A DNA stretch of 64,000 bases, taken from Rapana venosa (taxonomy: Eukaryota; Mollusca; Gastropoda; Neogastropoda; Muricidae). The stretch is from NCBI GenBank assembly GCA_028751875.1, contig CM054155.1, positions 53,853,244-53,917,243 of the forward strand, read 5' to 3'. Under the pieces are notes generated by a model. The model worked only from the letters and a program-made list of their open reading frames with translations. It did not search any database and was not told where the DNA came from. Position numbers and translations under genes: made by a program. Below are positions 1 through 10,722 of the stretch, piece after piece (position 1 is the stretch's first letter; each line of letters starts with the position of its first letter).

Positions 1-474
1 GTGTGTCCATACATCTACACCAGTCCTCAGAATGGCATGGCTAATGTTTGGCCTGTGCGTCCATACATCTACACCTGTCCTCAGAATGGCATGGCTAATG
101 TTTGACCTGTGTGTCCACATATCTACACCTGTCTCGGAATGGCATGGCTAATGTTTGGCTTGTGCGTCCATACATCTACACCTGTCCTCAGAATGGCATG
201 GATAATGTTTGGCCTGTGCGTCCATACATCTACACCTGTCCTCAGAATGGCATGGCTAATGTTTAGCCTGTGCGTTCATACATCTACACCTGTCCTCAGA
301 ATGGCATGGCTAATGTTTGACCTGTGTGTCCATACATCTACACCTGTCCTCAGAATGGCATGGCTAATGTTTGGCTTGTGCGTTCATACATCTACACCTG
401 TCCTCAGAATGGCATGGCTAATGTTTGGCCTGTGTGTCCACATATCTACACCTGTCCTTAGATTGGCATGCGCA
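1..474. repeat. 54-bp minisatellite, about nine copies
   Basis: Direct tandem repeats start at 1, 55, 109, 162, 216, 270, 324, 378 and 432. The array is cut by the window edge. Each unit contains the segment ggcatggctaatgttt. One copy (109-161) is 53 bp and has lost a base. Because 54 is divisible by three, a frame stays open through 109-564 and reads as an 18-residue repeat (MAWLMFGLCVHTSTPVLR). I treat this as a by-product of unit length. No splice signals, codon bias or known domain support a protein. Confidence 0.93.
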
Positions 475-1378
475 CTGCTGGTGTTGAGATTATCTGTGGA
501 AAGGTCAAGGCCAGCTGGAATAAGAAAACTAGTCTTTACCACCATTCTGCTTCTGCCAAACTAAGCTGCTTGACTGAAAAGTAGTGTAAAGAAGAAGCAG
601 CTAATCAAGTAAAGTCAGAAATATTTGAATCATCTAATGAAGGGCAATCACAGCCACACAACCTGGTGAAGAACGTACACATGGACAAGTATGAGTAAGC
701 TATTGATTCCAGTCACGTGGAGAAACAAATGGACTTGTAAAGAGAAATTTTGTAAAATAAAATAATGGGTGGCGCTGCTTTTGTGGTGGTGATCTCTCAT
801 TTGTGGCATCACTGAAATGACTTGATTTGTTTCTGTGTCTGTCTTCTCTTTTGCTGGAAGTTATGTCATGGCTAGCTAAGCCATGTTGATGATTAAGGCA
901 CCGTTTCTGATTTTCCTTGCATTTTAACATATATGAAAAAGGCACCCTTCTCCAATTTAGCATAGTATCTACATTGTCATACTTTCTCTGTACGTTCTGT
1001 GTCCAAGTTTTCAACCTGCCATCCCGTGCTATAGGTTGCAGTCAGTCCCTGATTCGTTTACTTTCTCATTCAGACCATTTTCTTCAGTCTTTATTAACTA
1101 ACACTTATCTTTCCTTCAAACATGCAGGCATCTCAGTTAATATACACCTCCGGTCAGTGTATGATAGTAGGTAATGAGACTGGGCAATGCTTGTAGTTTG
1201 CCAGTGCATCTCTTGGTCTGTCTCTTGGACAGCTTTGTCAGCATATACTTTCGACGTTGATTTTGTTTAATAAATGGTATCTGCTTCTAGCTTGTTATGA
1301 TCTGATCTATTGCCTGTGTAGGTTAATGTACTTTTGATCTACTGTCTTTTGTGTGGAATAAGAAACACCTAGCAGTAA
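475..1378. other. No gene seen
   Basis: Unique-looking, moderately AT-rich sequence. Short open frames on both strands resemble no protein family I recognise and are broken by stops. A stretch near 760-800 has weak similarity to a SINE tail, too short to annotate. Confidence 0.5.
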
Positions 1379-1660
1379 AAAGTAAAGATGTTCCCATAGC
1401 TTATGCAGTCGTGGGGGAGCAAGTTGTCAGAGACCTCAGCTTCTCTGGAGGCTAGCATCTTGAGGGTGGCGCCCATCTCCTCTCCCTTGTTGTCTCATCT
1501 TCTCTGCTCTAAAAGAGGGCATGTACCCATTTACATCTGGGTGAATTGGGCACTGCACTGTACTCAAGCCAAGGTGCATCCATCCAGTAGGCTACCACGC
1601 TCAACACTACTGAACCTTAATCTTGGGTACAGCAAGTGCTCTACCTTGTATAGCATCCTT
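1379..1660 (-). mobile_element. tRNA/5S-chimeric SINE, decayed copy
   Basis: This is a reverse-complement copy of the SINE at 7,139-7,436. The 3' tail (taaagatgttcccatagctt) is at 1,383, the middle (cccatttacatctgggtgaa) near 1,527-1,546, and the tRNA-like head (complement of gtgctctaccttgtatagc) near 1,637-1,655. The 5S-like segment is present but decayed around 1,595-1,625. It is a non-coding retrotransposon that depends on a LINE for mobility. Confidence 0.75.
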
Positions 1661-1939
1661 GTATCTAGAAGTAGCCGAGTCTGTACAAAAGACCGGTGTA
1701 AAAGAACTGTATCAAGAGCAGATGATAAATCCATGGATGGGCACAAGAATATTGCTGATGTCTGTCGATTTCAAAGTATCAGTCATCATTTGAAATGGTG
1801 TACTTTTGTTTTGTCATATGTATGCGAGGGGTGGGTCTGGGAATGGAGGGTGTAAGTGTGAAAGGTCTTCTGATTTTTCTCTATGTTCCTCGGTAGAACT
1901 CTAAGGCTCACCAATATGGGTGAGATTTAGTGTATGGGA
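1661..1939. other. No gene seen
   Basis: No gene, RNA or clear repeat recognised. The open frame crossing this stretch is mostly the antisense of the adjacent SINE. Confidence 0.5.
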
Positions 1940-1941
1940 CC

Positions 1942-1981
<40 letters not shown>

Positions 1982-2035
1982 TAATAATGTATGGAATATA
2001 TATAACGCTGAATATTGTAAAGCAACAAATCGAAG
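1940..2035 (-). mobile_element. L2/CR1-like LINE 3' tail with (AAT)n
   Basis: An AAT microsatellite (about 1,945-1,989) is followed by a stretch whose complement reads as the LINE terminus found at 26,544-26,610 and 54,080-54,160, with gcgc, a T-rich stretch, and agcgctatataaatt-like sequence before the ATT tail. The low-coordinate end is the element's 3' end. Only the terminal ~90 bp remain, a typical 5'-truncated LINE. Confidence 0.6.
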
Positions 2036-2049
2036 CGCACAGATGATTT

Positions 2050-2262
2050 TTTATTTTTAGGACGATGGAATAAGCACTCATGTGCTTTTTTACATCTAGT
2101 CGCCGTGTGTATGCGGTTTTGTAAATTTTGTCATCTGTTCCCACCGGCACACAATGGCCTACTCTTTCGAAAAGCGGAACAGGATTTAACGTGTGCGCAA
2201 GATGTTCTGCATGCGTTCGCACATGGGGCCTCGGTTTATAGTCTCATCCGAAGGACATATAT
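2050..2262 (-). mobile_element. SINE with core domain and tail type B
   Basis: The complement ends in the tail aaaagcacatgagtgcttat, followed by ccatcgtcc, also found at 4,095, 12,235 and 41,790. It carries further upstream a core (ttcggatgagactataaacc) shared with the differently tailed SINE at 9,575-9,990. The body, including the complement of ggcacacaatggcctactct, is nearly identical to that at 41,940-42,010. No clear tRNA head is visible. Confidence 0.75.
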
Positions 2263-2299
2263 TCTTACATCGGAGATAATTATCTAACCATGATAACTG

Positions 2300-2470
2300 T
2301 GTGCATGTGTTTTAAAAATTTTGACATCTCTTCTTACTGGTAGGAAATGGTCTACTCTTCCGAAAGATGGAGCGGGTTTCAAAACGCATGTAAGATGTTC
2401 TGCATGCATTTGCACACGGCACCAGGGTTTGTAATCTCTCCTGAACAGTTTTCAGTGGATTGGAGCTGGT
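2300..2470 (-). mobile_element. Second, more diverged core SINE copy
   Basis: Repeats the order of the preceding element (ttttgacatct, then gtctactcttccgaaaga, then a degenerate core near 2,400-2,450). It is an older copy of the same family in the same orientation, lying head to tail with the first. Confidence 0.55.
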
Positions 2471-2774
2471 AATGATATTAACTACAGGGAAATATACCCC
2501 TGAACGTATGCTTTTGTTGTGGCTCAAACTCAGGTGGTCAGATTGCGAGCCCAACATTCTAGCCACTACTTTATCCTACCCCCATTCTCCTAACGAAAAC
2601 ATAGCAAGACAACCAGCATTGGGTCCACAAACCTGTGTAGGCTAGGGATGGGAGGGAGCTGTTTGTTCCCTTTCCCTTTGTCCTGAGCTTCTCAGCATAC
2701 AGTCAAAAAATCATCACTTGGGTGTGTCATCTCTTCTTTTGAACCGCTAAATATCGTTTTTATGTAGGTCTTTT
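2471..2774. other. No gene seen
   Basis: No recognisable coding or repeat feature. Confidence 0.5.
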
Positions 2775-2886
2775 AGGTAGGTGTGTTTGTGTGCGCGTGC
2801 GTGCGTGCGTGCGTGCGTGCGCGCGCGCGTGCGCGTGTGTGTGTGTGGGTGGGAGAGAGAGAGAGAATGAGAGAGAGCGAGAGTTG
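2775..2886. repeat. Compound GT/GC/GA microsatellite
   Basis: Runs of gtgc, then gc, then gt, followed by ga. Simple sequence only. Confidence 0.9.
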
Positions 2887-3270
2887 AGTTGAATGCACGG
2901 CTGCTCAAAAAAGGAAAAACCCAACTCTTTAGTTGGCGGCTGGAACTTTCACTCCTAACCTAAATTCCATCTGGCTGCTATCTAGGCATCGCGCGGTCAG
3001 GGGTCCAAGTCCAGCGTCTCTAGGTACCAGCTACACATTCCTTCTTTGCTGTCTATTAGCGACTGGGCGAATTTTTATTTGAAAGGCTTATTTATCATTC
3101 GCTGCTGGATTTCCTACCTTATTTTTACAGTACTCATACTTTAGTGAAGAAAACTTTAATATCTGCTTTACTTGTTTGTGGTGACGGTTGTACTGCTACT
3201 TTGGTTAACTAATTTTAAACATTTTTTTTACAAACACGTGTCTCCTAAGAAACCAAGGGCTGAGTGTTTG
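2887..3270. other. No gene seen
   Basis: Unassigned sequence. A segment at about 2,920-3,060 has a dispersed-repeat look but lacks the A and B boxes that would show a tRNA-derived SINE. Confidence 0.4.
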
Positions 3271-3296
3271 TGTGTTTTCTGTGAGTGTGTGTGTGT

Positions 3297-3327
<31 letters not shown>

Positions 3328-3349
3328 TGTGTGTGTGTGTGTGTGTAAG
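3271..3349. repeat. (GT)n microsatellite
   Basis: Imperfect GT repeat with isolated interruptions. Confidence 0.95.
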
Positions 3350-3420
3350 TAAGTAAGCCTTCAATTTTAACGTCTTTCCACTTAAAGAGATATCAGACAA
3401 CCCTAAAATAGGAGACTGAA

Positions 3421-3423
<3 letters not shown>

Positions 3424-3494
<71 letters not shown>

Positions 3495-3510
3495 CCCCCC
3501 CCCCCCCCTC
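3424..3510. repeat. (GA)n followed by a C-run
   Basis: About 70 bp of GA repeat ending in a run of C at 3,494-3,508. A likely site of replication slippage and assembly length error. Confidence 0.95.
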
Positions 3511-3525
3511 CTAGAGATCTACTTT

Positions 3526-3746
3526 GTGTGAGTGCATGTGCGTGTGTGTGTGTGTGTCCCTGCATGCATGCGTGTGCTTGTGTGTGTGTGTTATTGTGTG
3601 TGTGTGTGTGTGTGTGGATGTGAGTGTGCATGCGTGGGTGGGTGCGCGCGCGTGCGTTTGCTTGTGGTGTGTGTTGGCGCACACATGTGTGTGTGTGTGC
3701 GTGTATGCATATGTGCCCGTGTATGCATGTGTGAACGTACGTGTGG

Positions 3747-3804
<58 letters not shown>

Positions 3805-4075
3805 TCGCCCACAGTGCCTACATATGCCAGGTGCTTCCTGGCTGTGTGTCAGTTTTAAGTTGTTAGTTTTCTCAAGCACATGTGTGCCGTGCGCATCTTG
3901 TAGCTACATGTGTGTGGTGTGCACACGCGCGCGTGTATGAGTGTGTGTGCACGCGCGTATGTGTGAGTATAGGGTATGCGTACATGTATTTATGCCATTT
4001 TGTGTGTGTGTATGTTTGTCTTCTAGTGTGTGTATGTGTGTGTGTGCACGTGCGCTCATGTGTGTGTGTTTATTT
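3526..4075. repeat. Long GT-rich cryptic simple-sequence region
   Basis: Alternating gt/gc sequence, with the purest GT block at 3,738-3,802. Open frames encoding Cys/Val or His/Thr alternations here are artefacts of the dinucleotide and are not genes. Confidence 0.9.
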
Positions 4076-4094
4076 ATTTTGCTTATTCTTTTAT

Positions 4095-4208
4095 TTCAAG
4101 GATAATGGAATAAGCACTCATGTGCTTTTAAAAAAATGTAGTACCCATGTATATGCAGTTTTGTAAATTTTGTTATCGGTTTTGTGTGTGTGTGTGTGTG
4201 TGTGTGTT
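4095..4208 (-). mobile_element. SINE tail type B fragment plus (GT)n
   Basis: The sequence from aaggataatggaataagcac to ttttgtaaattttgttatcg is the complement of the 3' part of the SINE at 41,790-42,087. The copy is truncated where a GT repeat (4,181-4,208) begins. Confidence 0.75.
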
Positions 4209-4924
4209 TTCTTTCTACTTTGTATTTGGTGTTGCTTTGATGTCAAAGTGTAGGCCTGTGTGCAATTTGTTCCTTTTTACACAACACAGTACTGATAAGT
4301 AAATAAACATTTGATCACAACAATTTCTTAACAGGATCAGAAAATGCCTTTTGTATAGTATCAGAAACAGTGAAATAAAAACCTGAGCCATTTGTGAGGT
4401 ATCTTTGTCTGATGACAGCGAAGGATACTGACAAGACATCTGTTTTCTACTGTGTTCTCGGGGCTATAATTATGAGCTGTGCTGGAATTGGTTCATGAAC
4501 AAACCTTCAGCTGTAGCAAGGATACCACTAAAAGCTGATGAAACAGTAGACTGTGTACGTGCTGTAACGCCTGACCAGCAGGAGTGTTTATAGAGAAGTC
4601 AGATAGCTGACACTAATGACTGCCCCAGACTCTCTCCCCACACTCTCCATCACCCTGCCTATCACACGGCTGGCCGCATGGGGTAGCCTGCTAAGGTGTG
4701 TTTATTTATGGCCTGTTCTGTCAACAGTTTCAATGTGACAGCCCCTCAAAAAGGTTAGTCTGCATGCAGACATGTTCAATATGTTCTCTATGTTTATTGT
4801 TTATATAATATAAACAGCTGCTTTTTTAGAGAGAGAGTTAGAAATGTCTGTTTTTTGTGATTGTGTTTCTGCCTGCACCTCTCCTCTTTATCTTCATGTC
4901 TGTTTGAACTGCTGTCACATCAAC
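4209..4924. other. No gene seen
   Basis: No recognised feature. A short stretch near 4,770-4,810 weakly extends the left arm of the foldback that follows. Confidence 0.45.
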
Positions 4925-5412
4925 CTGTATGCTTATGATATATTTGTATTTTTATATTTAGTATATTATCTAAATATGTTTATTTTCCAATATTCTGGTG
5001 TAACTAATTATTAAATTACTTTGTATCTTATCTATTTGTTTATGTAGAAAAATACTGATTTACAACAAAAATAGAGAACTCTCATTGTGGTTGAAATGAA
5101 TCGAGTCAAGATCAGTATTTCAACAATCATATCCATGAATATGAGCAAACAATATGACTTAAATAAGTTATTATTAATGATTTTCTTTCCTAGATCAGAC
5201 CAACCATCACATTTAAGGGAAATAACTCGGCCGTACAAAATGACTAAAAGAATGGTTAAGGCATTTCATATAGACAACATTACAAATAACATAAACGAAT
5301 AGATAAGATACAAAGTAATTTAATAATTACTTACATCAGAATATTGGAAAATAAACATTTAGATAATATACTAAATATAAAAATACAAATATATCGTAAG
5401 CATAATAATGAC
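4925..5412. mobile_element. Foldback (inverted-repeat) element
   Basis: The left arm, roughly 4,927-5,045 (tgcttatgatatatttgtat through atcttatctatttgtttatg), is repeated in reverse complement at roughly 5,285-5,408 with few differences. The arms are about 120 bp and flank about 240 bp of unique sequence. This is the form of a foldback or MITE-like DNA transposon. No transposase frame is visible and no target duplication was resolved. Confidence 0.7.
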
Positions 5413-6035
5413 AGTTTACATAGAGAGTAGAGAAAACTGAATATATATTGACCACAAAGCTAGTATTGGTTTCGCTGTTTCAAGCTAAGTGTAGCCATGT
5501 GTCCACCCTGCTACATCTGAAACAATGCTTGCAGTCCATTTATTGAAATCTCCTTTCATTATTACATGCACATTTGAAAATTCTTGCATCTTATCGGCAA
5601 CTCTATTTCAGACATAAGCATACCACTATCAACGTTTAAAATAATAAATTTTCTGATTATAAGTAAACAGGAATACATGATACATTCATCCTTTGCCAAA
5701 CCTACGTGACCTATCGATAGGAGGAGCATAATAGCAGATGTTTTATTCCTTCCTATACTGTTAAAGTTCCTTGATTCAACAAACTATCCTCCTGAACCTT
5801 CCTTCCTTAATGAACTAAATAGCCAGCTTGTGTATGATACACTGTATAGCTGTAAGAAAAACAAGAACAAGAACATATTCAACTATAAAGTTTTCTACAA
5901 AAGTATTTACCCAGTACATGGTAGCAAACATCATAATATAACAAAGCTTTTTTTTTTCTTTGGTCATTCTTTGACACCATCCATTGACACTCAAACGCCG
6001 TTGGCAAGCCCAACATGGGTCTAATTGTGATCTTT
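5413..6035. other. No gene seen
   Basis: AT-rich sequence without a recognisable gene or repeat. Confidence 0.5.
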
Positions 6036-6036
6036 T

Positions 6037-6120
<84 letters not shown>

Positions 6121-6162
6121 ACCATCTCTCTCTCTCTCTCACATGCGCACACGCGCGAGCAG

Positions 6163-6247
<85 letters not shown>

Positions 6248-6250
6248 TCA
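6036..6250. repeat. (CT)n plus (CA)n compound microsatellite
   Basis: CT repeat at 6,038-6,140 with one interruption, then CA repeat at about 6,163-6,246. Open frames of Ser/Leu or Thr/His repeats are artefacts. Confidence 0.95.
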
Positions 6251-6650
6251 AACCGCGCTATCACAATCAGAATTATTTTTGCGCATATATCAGTTTCTTT
6301 TTAAACTTCTGCATTTGAATTTGAATTTGAAAAGCCAGAAAACAGGAGCTGATTCACAGGCTTTATGTGAGCAGTTACATGGCAGCGTTGACACAGTTAC
6401 CGTGTCAGCAGCCCTGTGACAAGCCCAGGGCAAAAATCAGTGCAATTTGCACATAATGGAGAGGGGGCAAAATTCAATGCAGGCGGTGCCTGGCTTTCAT
6501 TTGTTCCCTCTGACTGAAAAATAGAAATTATAGACAAATACAGAGACAGACAATGTCACATGCGCCAAGTTCTGAAACAGGCCAGCCAGAGTGCTAAGCC
6601 AAGATTTGGACTTTCTTCCAGATAAATTTCTTACCGTCAATAACCAAATT
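6251..6650. other. No gene seen
   Basis: No gene or repeat recognised. Confidence 0.5.
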
Positions 6651-6651
6651 A

Positions 6652-7106
6652 TCAAAGATCATACAAGCTTTTTTTCCCATCTTTCCTGGCATCCTTTAAG
6701 TGAGGAACATGTTTCCTTCTGATATCACGCACACGTGGGGTGATGTCTTCTCCAATGAAGACATTGCTTCCACTGAGTTTGCATTTAGCCTTCAGAACCA
6801 TTTCTTTTTCCCTGTAGAATGCACACCTGCCTATGCTAGGGGAGTTAGGGTTTCTATTCAGACGGTGGATCCTGTCAAACTCCATGTCAGGACTCAGACC
6901 TAGTTTGTCAGTTAGTAAGTCTTTGATCAGTCCTTCACAGTCGTCACGAGTTTCATTGTCCAGTCTCGGCATGCCATATAAAAGGATGTATTTTCTTTTA
7001 GAATGCCCCTCCAAGTCATCAGTCTTTAGTTCCGGCTGTTCCACTTTTTCACACAATTTTTTATTTTGTTCTTCCTTTAACTGGGTCCAGGTCCAGGGTT
7101 CAGCTC
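6652..7106 (-). pseudogene. L1/Tx1-type LINE ORF1 (RNA-binding) remnant
   Basis: The reading frame resembles the RNA-binding ORF1 protein of L1/Tx1-group non-LTR retrotransposons. Signs are a coiled-coil-like start rich in E/K/Q (LKEEQNKKLCEKVE), the RRM-like strand KYILLYGMP, the segment DRIHRLNR, and the C-terminal FIGEDITPRVRDIRRK. ORF1p normally coats LINE RNA as trimers. Only the central and C-terminal part is present. The open frame runs on to 7,185, but those first ~27 codons are antisense of the adjoining SINE and start at TTG, so they are not original. No ORF2 follows downstream. Confidence 0.75.
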
Positions 7107-7138
7107 CACATCGCCACACCGATGCAGAAAAACGCCTA

Positions 7139-7436
7139 GGGACGGGATAGCTCAGTGGTCGGAGCACTCGCTTTCCCCCAGCCAAGTTAAGCAGCGTCGA
7201 GCGTGGTTACCAGTTGGATGGGTGACCATTTGCGCGCCTTGGCTTCAGTACAGTTCCTCCAGTTCACCCATCTGTAAATGGGTACCTGCCCTCTTTAGCG
7301 TCAGGGAAGGTAAAGCAGTGAGGGAGAGGAGATGGGCGCCGCCCTCGATATGCTGGCCCTAGAGAAGTGAGGTCTCTGACGCCTCGCTCCCCTACGACCT
7401 TATAGGTTATGGGACTCCTTTACGTTTACCTTACAA
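7139..7436 (+). mobile_element. SINE with tRNA A-box and 5S rRNA-like segment
   Basis: The head carries a tRNA-type A box (tagctcagtgg, 7,148-7,158). At about 7,186-7,228 there is a stretch (aagcagcgtcgagcgtggtt, then ttggatgggtgacca) that closely resembles the internal promoter region of eukaryotic 5S rRNA. A family-specific body (ctgtaaatgggtacctgccc) and the tail tatgggactcctttacgttt follow. Other copies are at 1,379-1,660 and 18,978-19,260. It is non-coding and would be transcribed by RNA polymerase III if active. Confidence 0.85.
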
Positions 7437-7955
7437 ATAGGCGAGGAGGAAACCTACGGTAACACCATCATGTAGCCTGCCCAACTTCAATGTCCGAATG
7501 TACAATGATTTTTCAGCATTGCACGTCGAGACATGAATGCCCTGAAGGTGGCCACAAAGCAGCCACACATGGGCCTGAAACATAAAGCCACCTTTGGCTT
7601 GATGTCTTCCAGTCACTTTACTGTTTTCTTTGTATGATATTGTGAGGCGTCTTCTGTGGCACTTGTTTTCGAATGCTTGGATTCTCCTCTCTAGCTCTGC
7701 TGTCTGAGTCCATGATTTACATCCATATAGGAGGATAGATATCACGAGGGATTTGTAGAGGCGGTATTTGGTGCAGAAGCTGATGTTGTTGCTTCTGATG
7801 GTCCTCTCGAGTAACTAAAGCAGATGTTGCTGTTGCAATGCGAACTTTCACTTCAATGTTTGATGTGCCATCTTTTGTTAGGATGGAGCCTAAGTATTTG
7901 AATTGGCTTACCTCTTCCAGATTTCTCCATTCATCTTTATTTTGTGCTGTCATTA
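7437..7955 (-). pseudogene. RTE-like LINE reverse transcriptase, C-terminal part
   Basis: Two overlapping frames (7,953 to 7,717, then 7,745 to 7,431) read as the thumb region of an endonuclease/RT LINE: FKYLGSILTKDGTSNIEVKV, then ILLYGCKSWTQTAELERRIQ, then AFENKCHRRRLTISYKE. The frame change between them and the loss of everything upstream show decay. The family assignment as RTE-like is from motif memory. The low-coordinate end abuts the SINE tail. Confidence 0.8.
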
Positions 7956-8394
7956 CTTGCTACCCTACAGAATACATAAGACTAGATTTACAAAGTTTAA
8001 TTTTTGTGAAAGGAACAATGTCAGTAATTATTATAAATAAACATATTCCTAAGAAAATGCAGAGCCTTGCCATGGAGTACTGTATACCTGAGGATACTTT
8101 TTGTATTAAAAAACAGTGGCTGGGAGGGGAAGAATGTTTGTTTGTTTGTGGTCAGTCTTTTAAAGTAGATGACTTATCAATGACGATTTTAATGTCTCTT
8201 TTGTGAGCGGTAAGCAACTGTTCAAGTACATGTTTACTTGCTAGATCCCAGAGTGTCCATGCACAATGAATGTGAGGTTGTATATGTGCGTACAAGAATA
8301 GTTTTCTAGCATGTAAATTAGAAACAAAACAAAATAGTTCTTTATTTTTTCTAAACAGAGACAGCTTTGATGCTATTATTTCAGATATGTTTTT

Positions 8395-8396
<2 letters not shown>
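7956..8396. other. No gene seen
   Basis: No recognised feature. Confidence 0.5.
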
Positions 8397-8476
<80 letters not shown>

Positions 8477-8478
8477 TT
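8397..8478. repeat. (GA)n microsatellite
   Basis: About 80 bp of GA repeat with one interruption. Confidence 0.95.
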
Positions 8479-8639
8479 GTGTGAAGTTTTACGCAACATC
8501 TATAACTAATGTTAACACTTAATTTTGGTGTACCTTACAGTACAGTCCACTGGGAAGAGGTGCATAGCCGGCAAAGAATACATGATCTGCTCCGATAACA
8601 ATGTCTGCGAAAATGGCCGCTGCAGTAATGTTTTTTCAC

Positions 8640-9150
8640 CCTCTTTCTAGCATTGTCTCTAAACTGTCTGACTTGCTCTTTGTTTCTGTCTGTCTCTGAG
8701 TTTCTGATATATTCTCTGTTTCCCTTTGTCTCCAAACTGTTTCATTTCTCTTTGTCTATGTTTGTCTGTGTCTGAAGATTCTGACTTATTCTCAGTTTAT
8801 GTCTGTTCGTCTCTAAACTTTTTGACTTACTGTCAGTGTTCGTCTGTTTGTTTGTCTCTAATTTTATTTTATTTTGTCTTTCTTTTTGCTTCTGAAGTGT
8901 CTGATTTTCTGTCTGTTTCTGTCTGTCTGTAAGTTTTCTGACCTACTCTCTGTTTAAGTCAGTTTGTCTCTGAAGTTTCTGATTTTACTCATTGTTTCTG
9001 TCAAGTTTCTCACTCATCTTATGTTTCTGTCTGTTTGGCTTTAAAGTTTCTAACTTACCTTCTTTTCTGTTTTTATTTCTTTTTGTTTCTCTGTTATATT
9101 TCTTACTTACTGTCTGTTTATTTCTGTTTATGTCCGAGGTCGAAGGTGGT
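8640..9150. repeat. Degenerate T-rich minisatellite
   Basis: Recurrent units of roughly 40-50 bp built around tgtctctgaagtttctgact followed by tactctctgtttctgtctgt. Divergence between units is high, so the array is old. The open frames crossing it have no domain. Confidence 0.75.
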
Positions 9151-9574
9151 GATTTTACTCATTACATACTTTTCTATGTTTTTAAGAAAAATACCTTCAA
9201 TTTTTTCTTTGTTGAGCTGAACGCTGAATTTATCGTTGTCTGTCATAAGAGCAAAAATGCATTGCATTGCCTTGAAGTTTCTGGCAAGTCAGGCCAGCGC
9301 ATCCGACTTTGGCATGAGTGAAAACCGTTATTTCTTGGGTCATTGTGGACAAAAATCAGCAAAATGGACAAGGAAGGCAGAAAAGACATGAGGGAGATGA
9401 CAGGAAGAAAAGAAACAAGGCAGAAGGAAGGAGAGGAGTAGAAAGGATAGAATTCCTGGCACATAATTTCCAGAAGGTGGGAATGTTATTTATATTGGCA
9501 CCCCCCACTCCTCCTCCTCCCCTGCATCCCCACGAGGGATCCTTAAATATTATCAAGGAACTAGTGGATTGGTC
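9151..9574. other. No gene seen
   Basis: No recognised coding feature. A purine-rich stretch runs from about 9,360 to 9,450. Confidence 0.5.
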
Positions 9575-9705
9575 CATGGTCTACAGGTAACGCCCCTGCC
9601 TAGAAAGCAAAAAGTCCGGGTCGGAAGTGTGCGATGGTTGGAATACCGTTTGGGTCTGAAACTTTCCTCCCATCCATTAAACCAAGAGTAGTGGTCTAGG
9701 CGCTA

Positions 9706-9738
<33 letters not shown>

Positions 9739-9990
9739 GGTGTTACACATAATTATTTAGCGCACGTAAAACAACCCACGGCAGCGAGAGAGTTGTCCTG
9801 GAAAAATTCTGTAGAAAAAGGCCACTCTGATAGGGAAACAAATACAGTTGCAGACAGGAAAAAGAAAAAAAAAAAGGGTGGCGCGGCTCTTGTGTCCACG
9901 CGATCTCCCTGGGTAGAGCAACCAAATTTCACGCGGAGAAATGTGCCGTGACTTTAAGTGGTATAAATAAATAAATGAATAAATAAACAT
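9575..9990 (+). mobile_element. tRNA-derived SINE with core domain and tail type A
   Basis: A degenerate A box (tggtctacaggtaa, 9,577-9,590) and weak B box (gggtcggaagt, near 9,618) are followed by the core ctagtctttcggatgagacg, then ataaaccgagg, and the tail acccacggcagcgagagagt ... gggtagagcaaccaaatttc. It ends in an aataaa-type repeat. A second copy is at 20,095-20,452. The core is shared with the differently tailed SINE at 2,050. Confidence 0.85.
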
Positions 9991-10224
9991 TCAATATGCA
10001 TTCTATCACACCTGCCAAGAAGCACACACGATAAATGCTTGTGCTAGACATGTTCCAGTGCATGCTGAAATTGTTTGGTGTTTCTGCACACCCTCGAAAC
10101 TTGACCTGACCTCCAAGACTGTTTGTGTACATACTTTATCTCTATACAAATGCAAACATGAATACTTACTATCCTCACATTGAGGTACTTGGATGGCTCC
10201 TCTATCATTGTTATAAATCTCATG
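9991..10224. other. No gene seen
   Basis: No recognised feature. Confidence 0.5.
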
Positions 10225-10722
10225 TTATCTTTGTGTCATCTAGGTTTAGTTTCTTTTCGATTTGTATGGAGTTGGTGCCAAAGTGCTCTTTATTTGTTTT
10301 ATCTGCAATGAGCTGGAGCCAAAGTATTCAGTTTTTATTTCATCTCTGTTTCTGTATCTTTAATGATCTTTTTTCAACGTATTCAGGTTTGACTTCATCT
10401 CCTTTCTGTTCTGTCTCTGTAATGAGCTGGTACCAAAGTCTACGGGCTTGATTTTATCTCTGTTTCTTTATCTGAGCTGGTGCCAAAGTATAAACTTTAG
10501 ATTTCATCTCCTTTCTGTCTCTGTAATGAGCTGGTGCCACAGTTTTCAGGTTTTATTTGATCTCTCTATAATTATTCGAAATGAGCTGGTACCAAAATTT
10601 TGAGATTTTATTTAATCTCTATTTCTATATCTGTGATGAGCTGGTGCCAGTCTTAAGGTTTGATTTCATCTCTGTTTCGATATCTGTAATGAGCTGGTGC
10701 TAAAGTCTTCAGGTTTGATTTC
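10225..10722. repeat. ~55-bp degenerate minisatellite
   Basis: Eight or nine imperfect copies of a unit containing atgagctggtgccaaagtct followed by tcaggtttgatttcatctct and tgtttctgtatctgta. Units vary in length and sequence. One to two further units lie isolated at 18,668-18,772. Confidence 0.88.

Noticed and set aside
740..800. Similarity to the SINE tail gggtggcgctgct
   Set aside because: Only about 20 bases agree; could be chance.
2920..3060. Possible SINE
   Set aside because: No A or B box and no second copy in the window.
3245..3940. Several overlapping open frames of Cys/Val or His/Thr repeats
   Set aside because: They are translations of GT/CA dinucleotide repeats. The same applies at 5,879-6,304, 11,918-12,293, 13,159-13,453, 15,865-16,157, 23,580-23,787 and 26,610-26,877.
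7148..7228. Possible tRNA or 5S rRNA gene
   Set aside because: Only parts of each are present and the same composite occurs in two other places, so it is a SINE.
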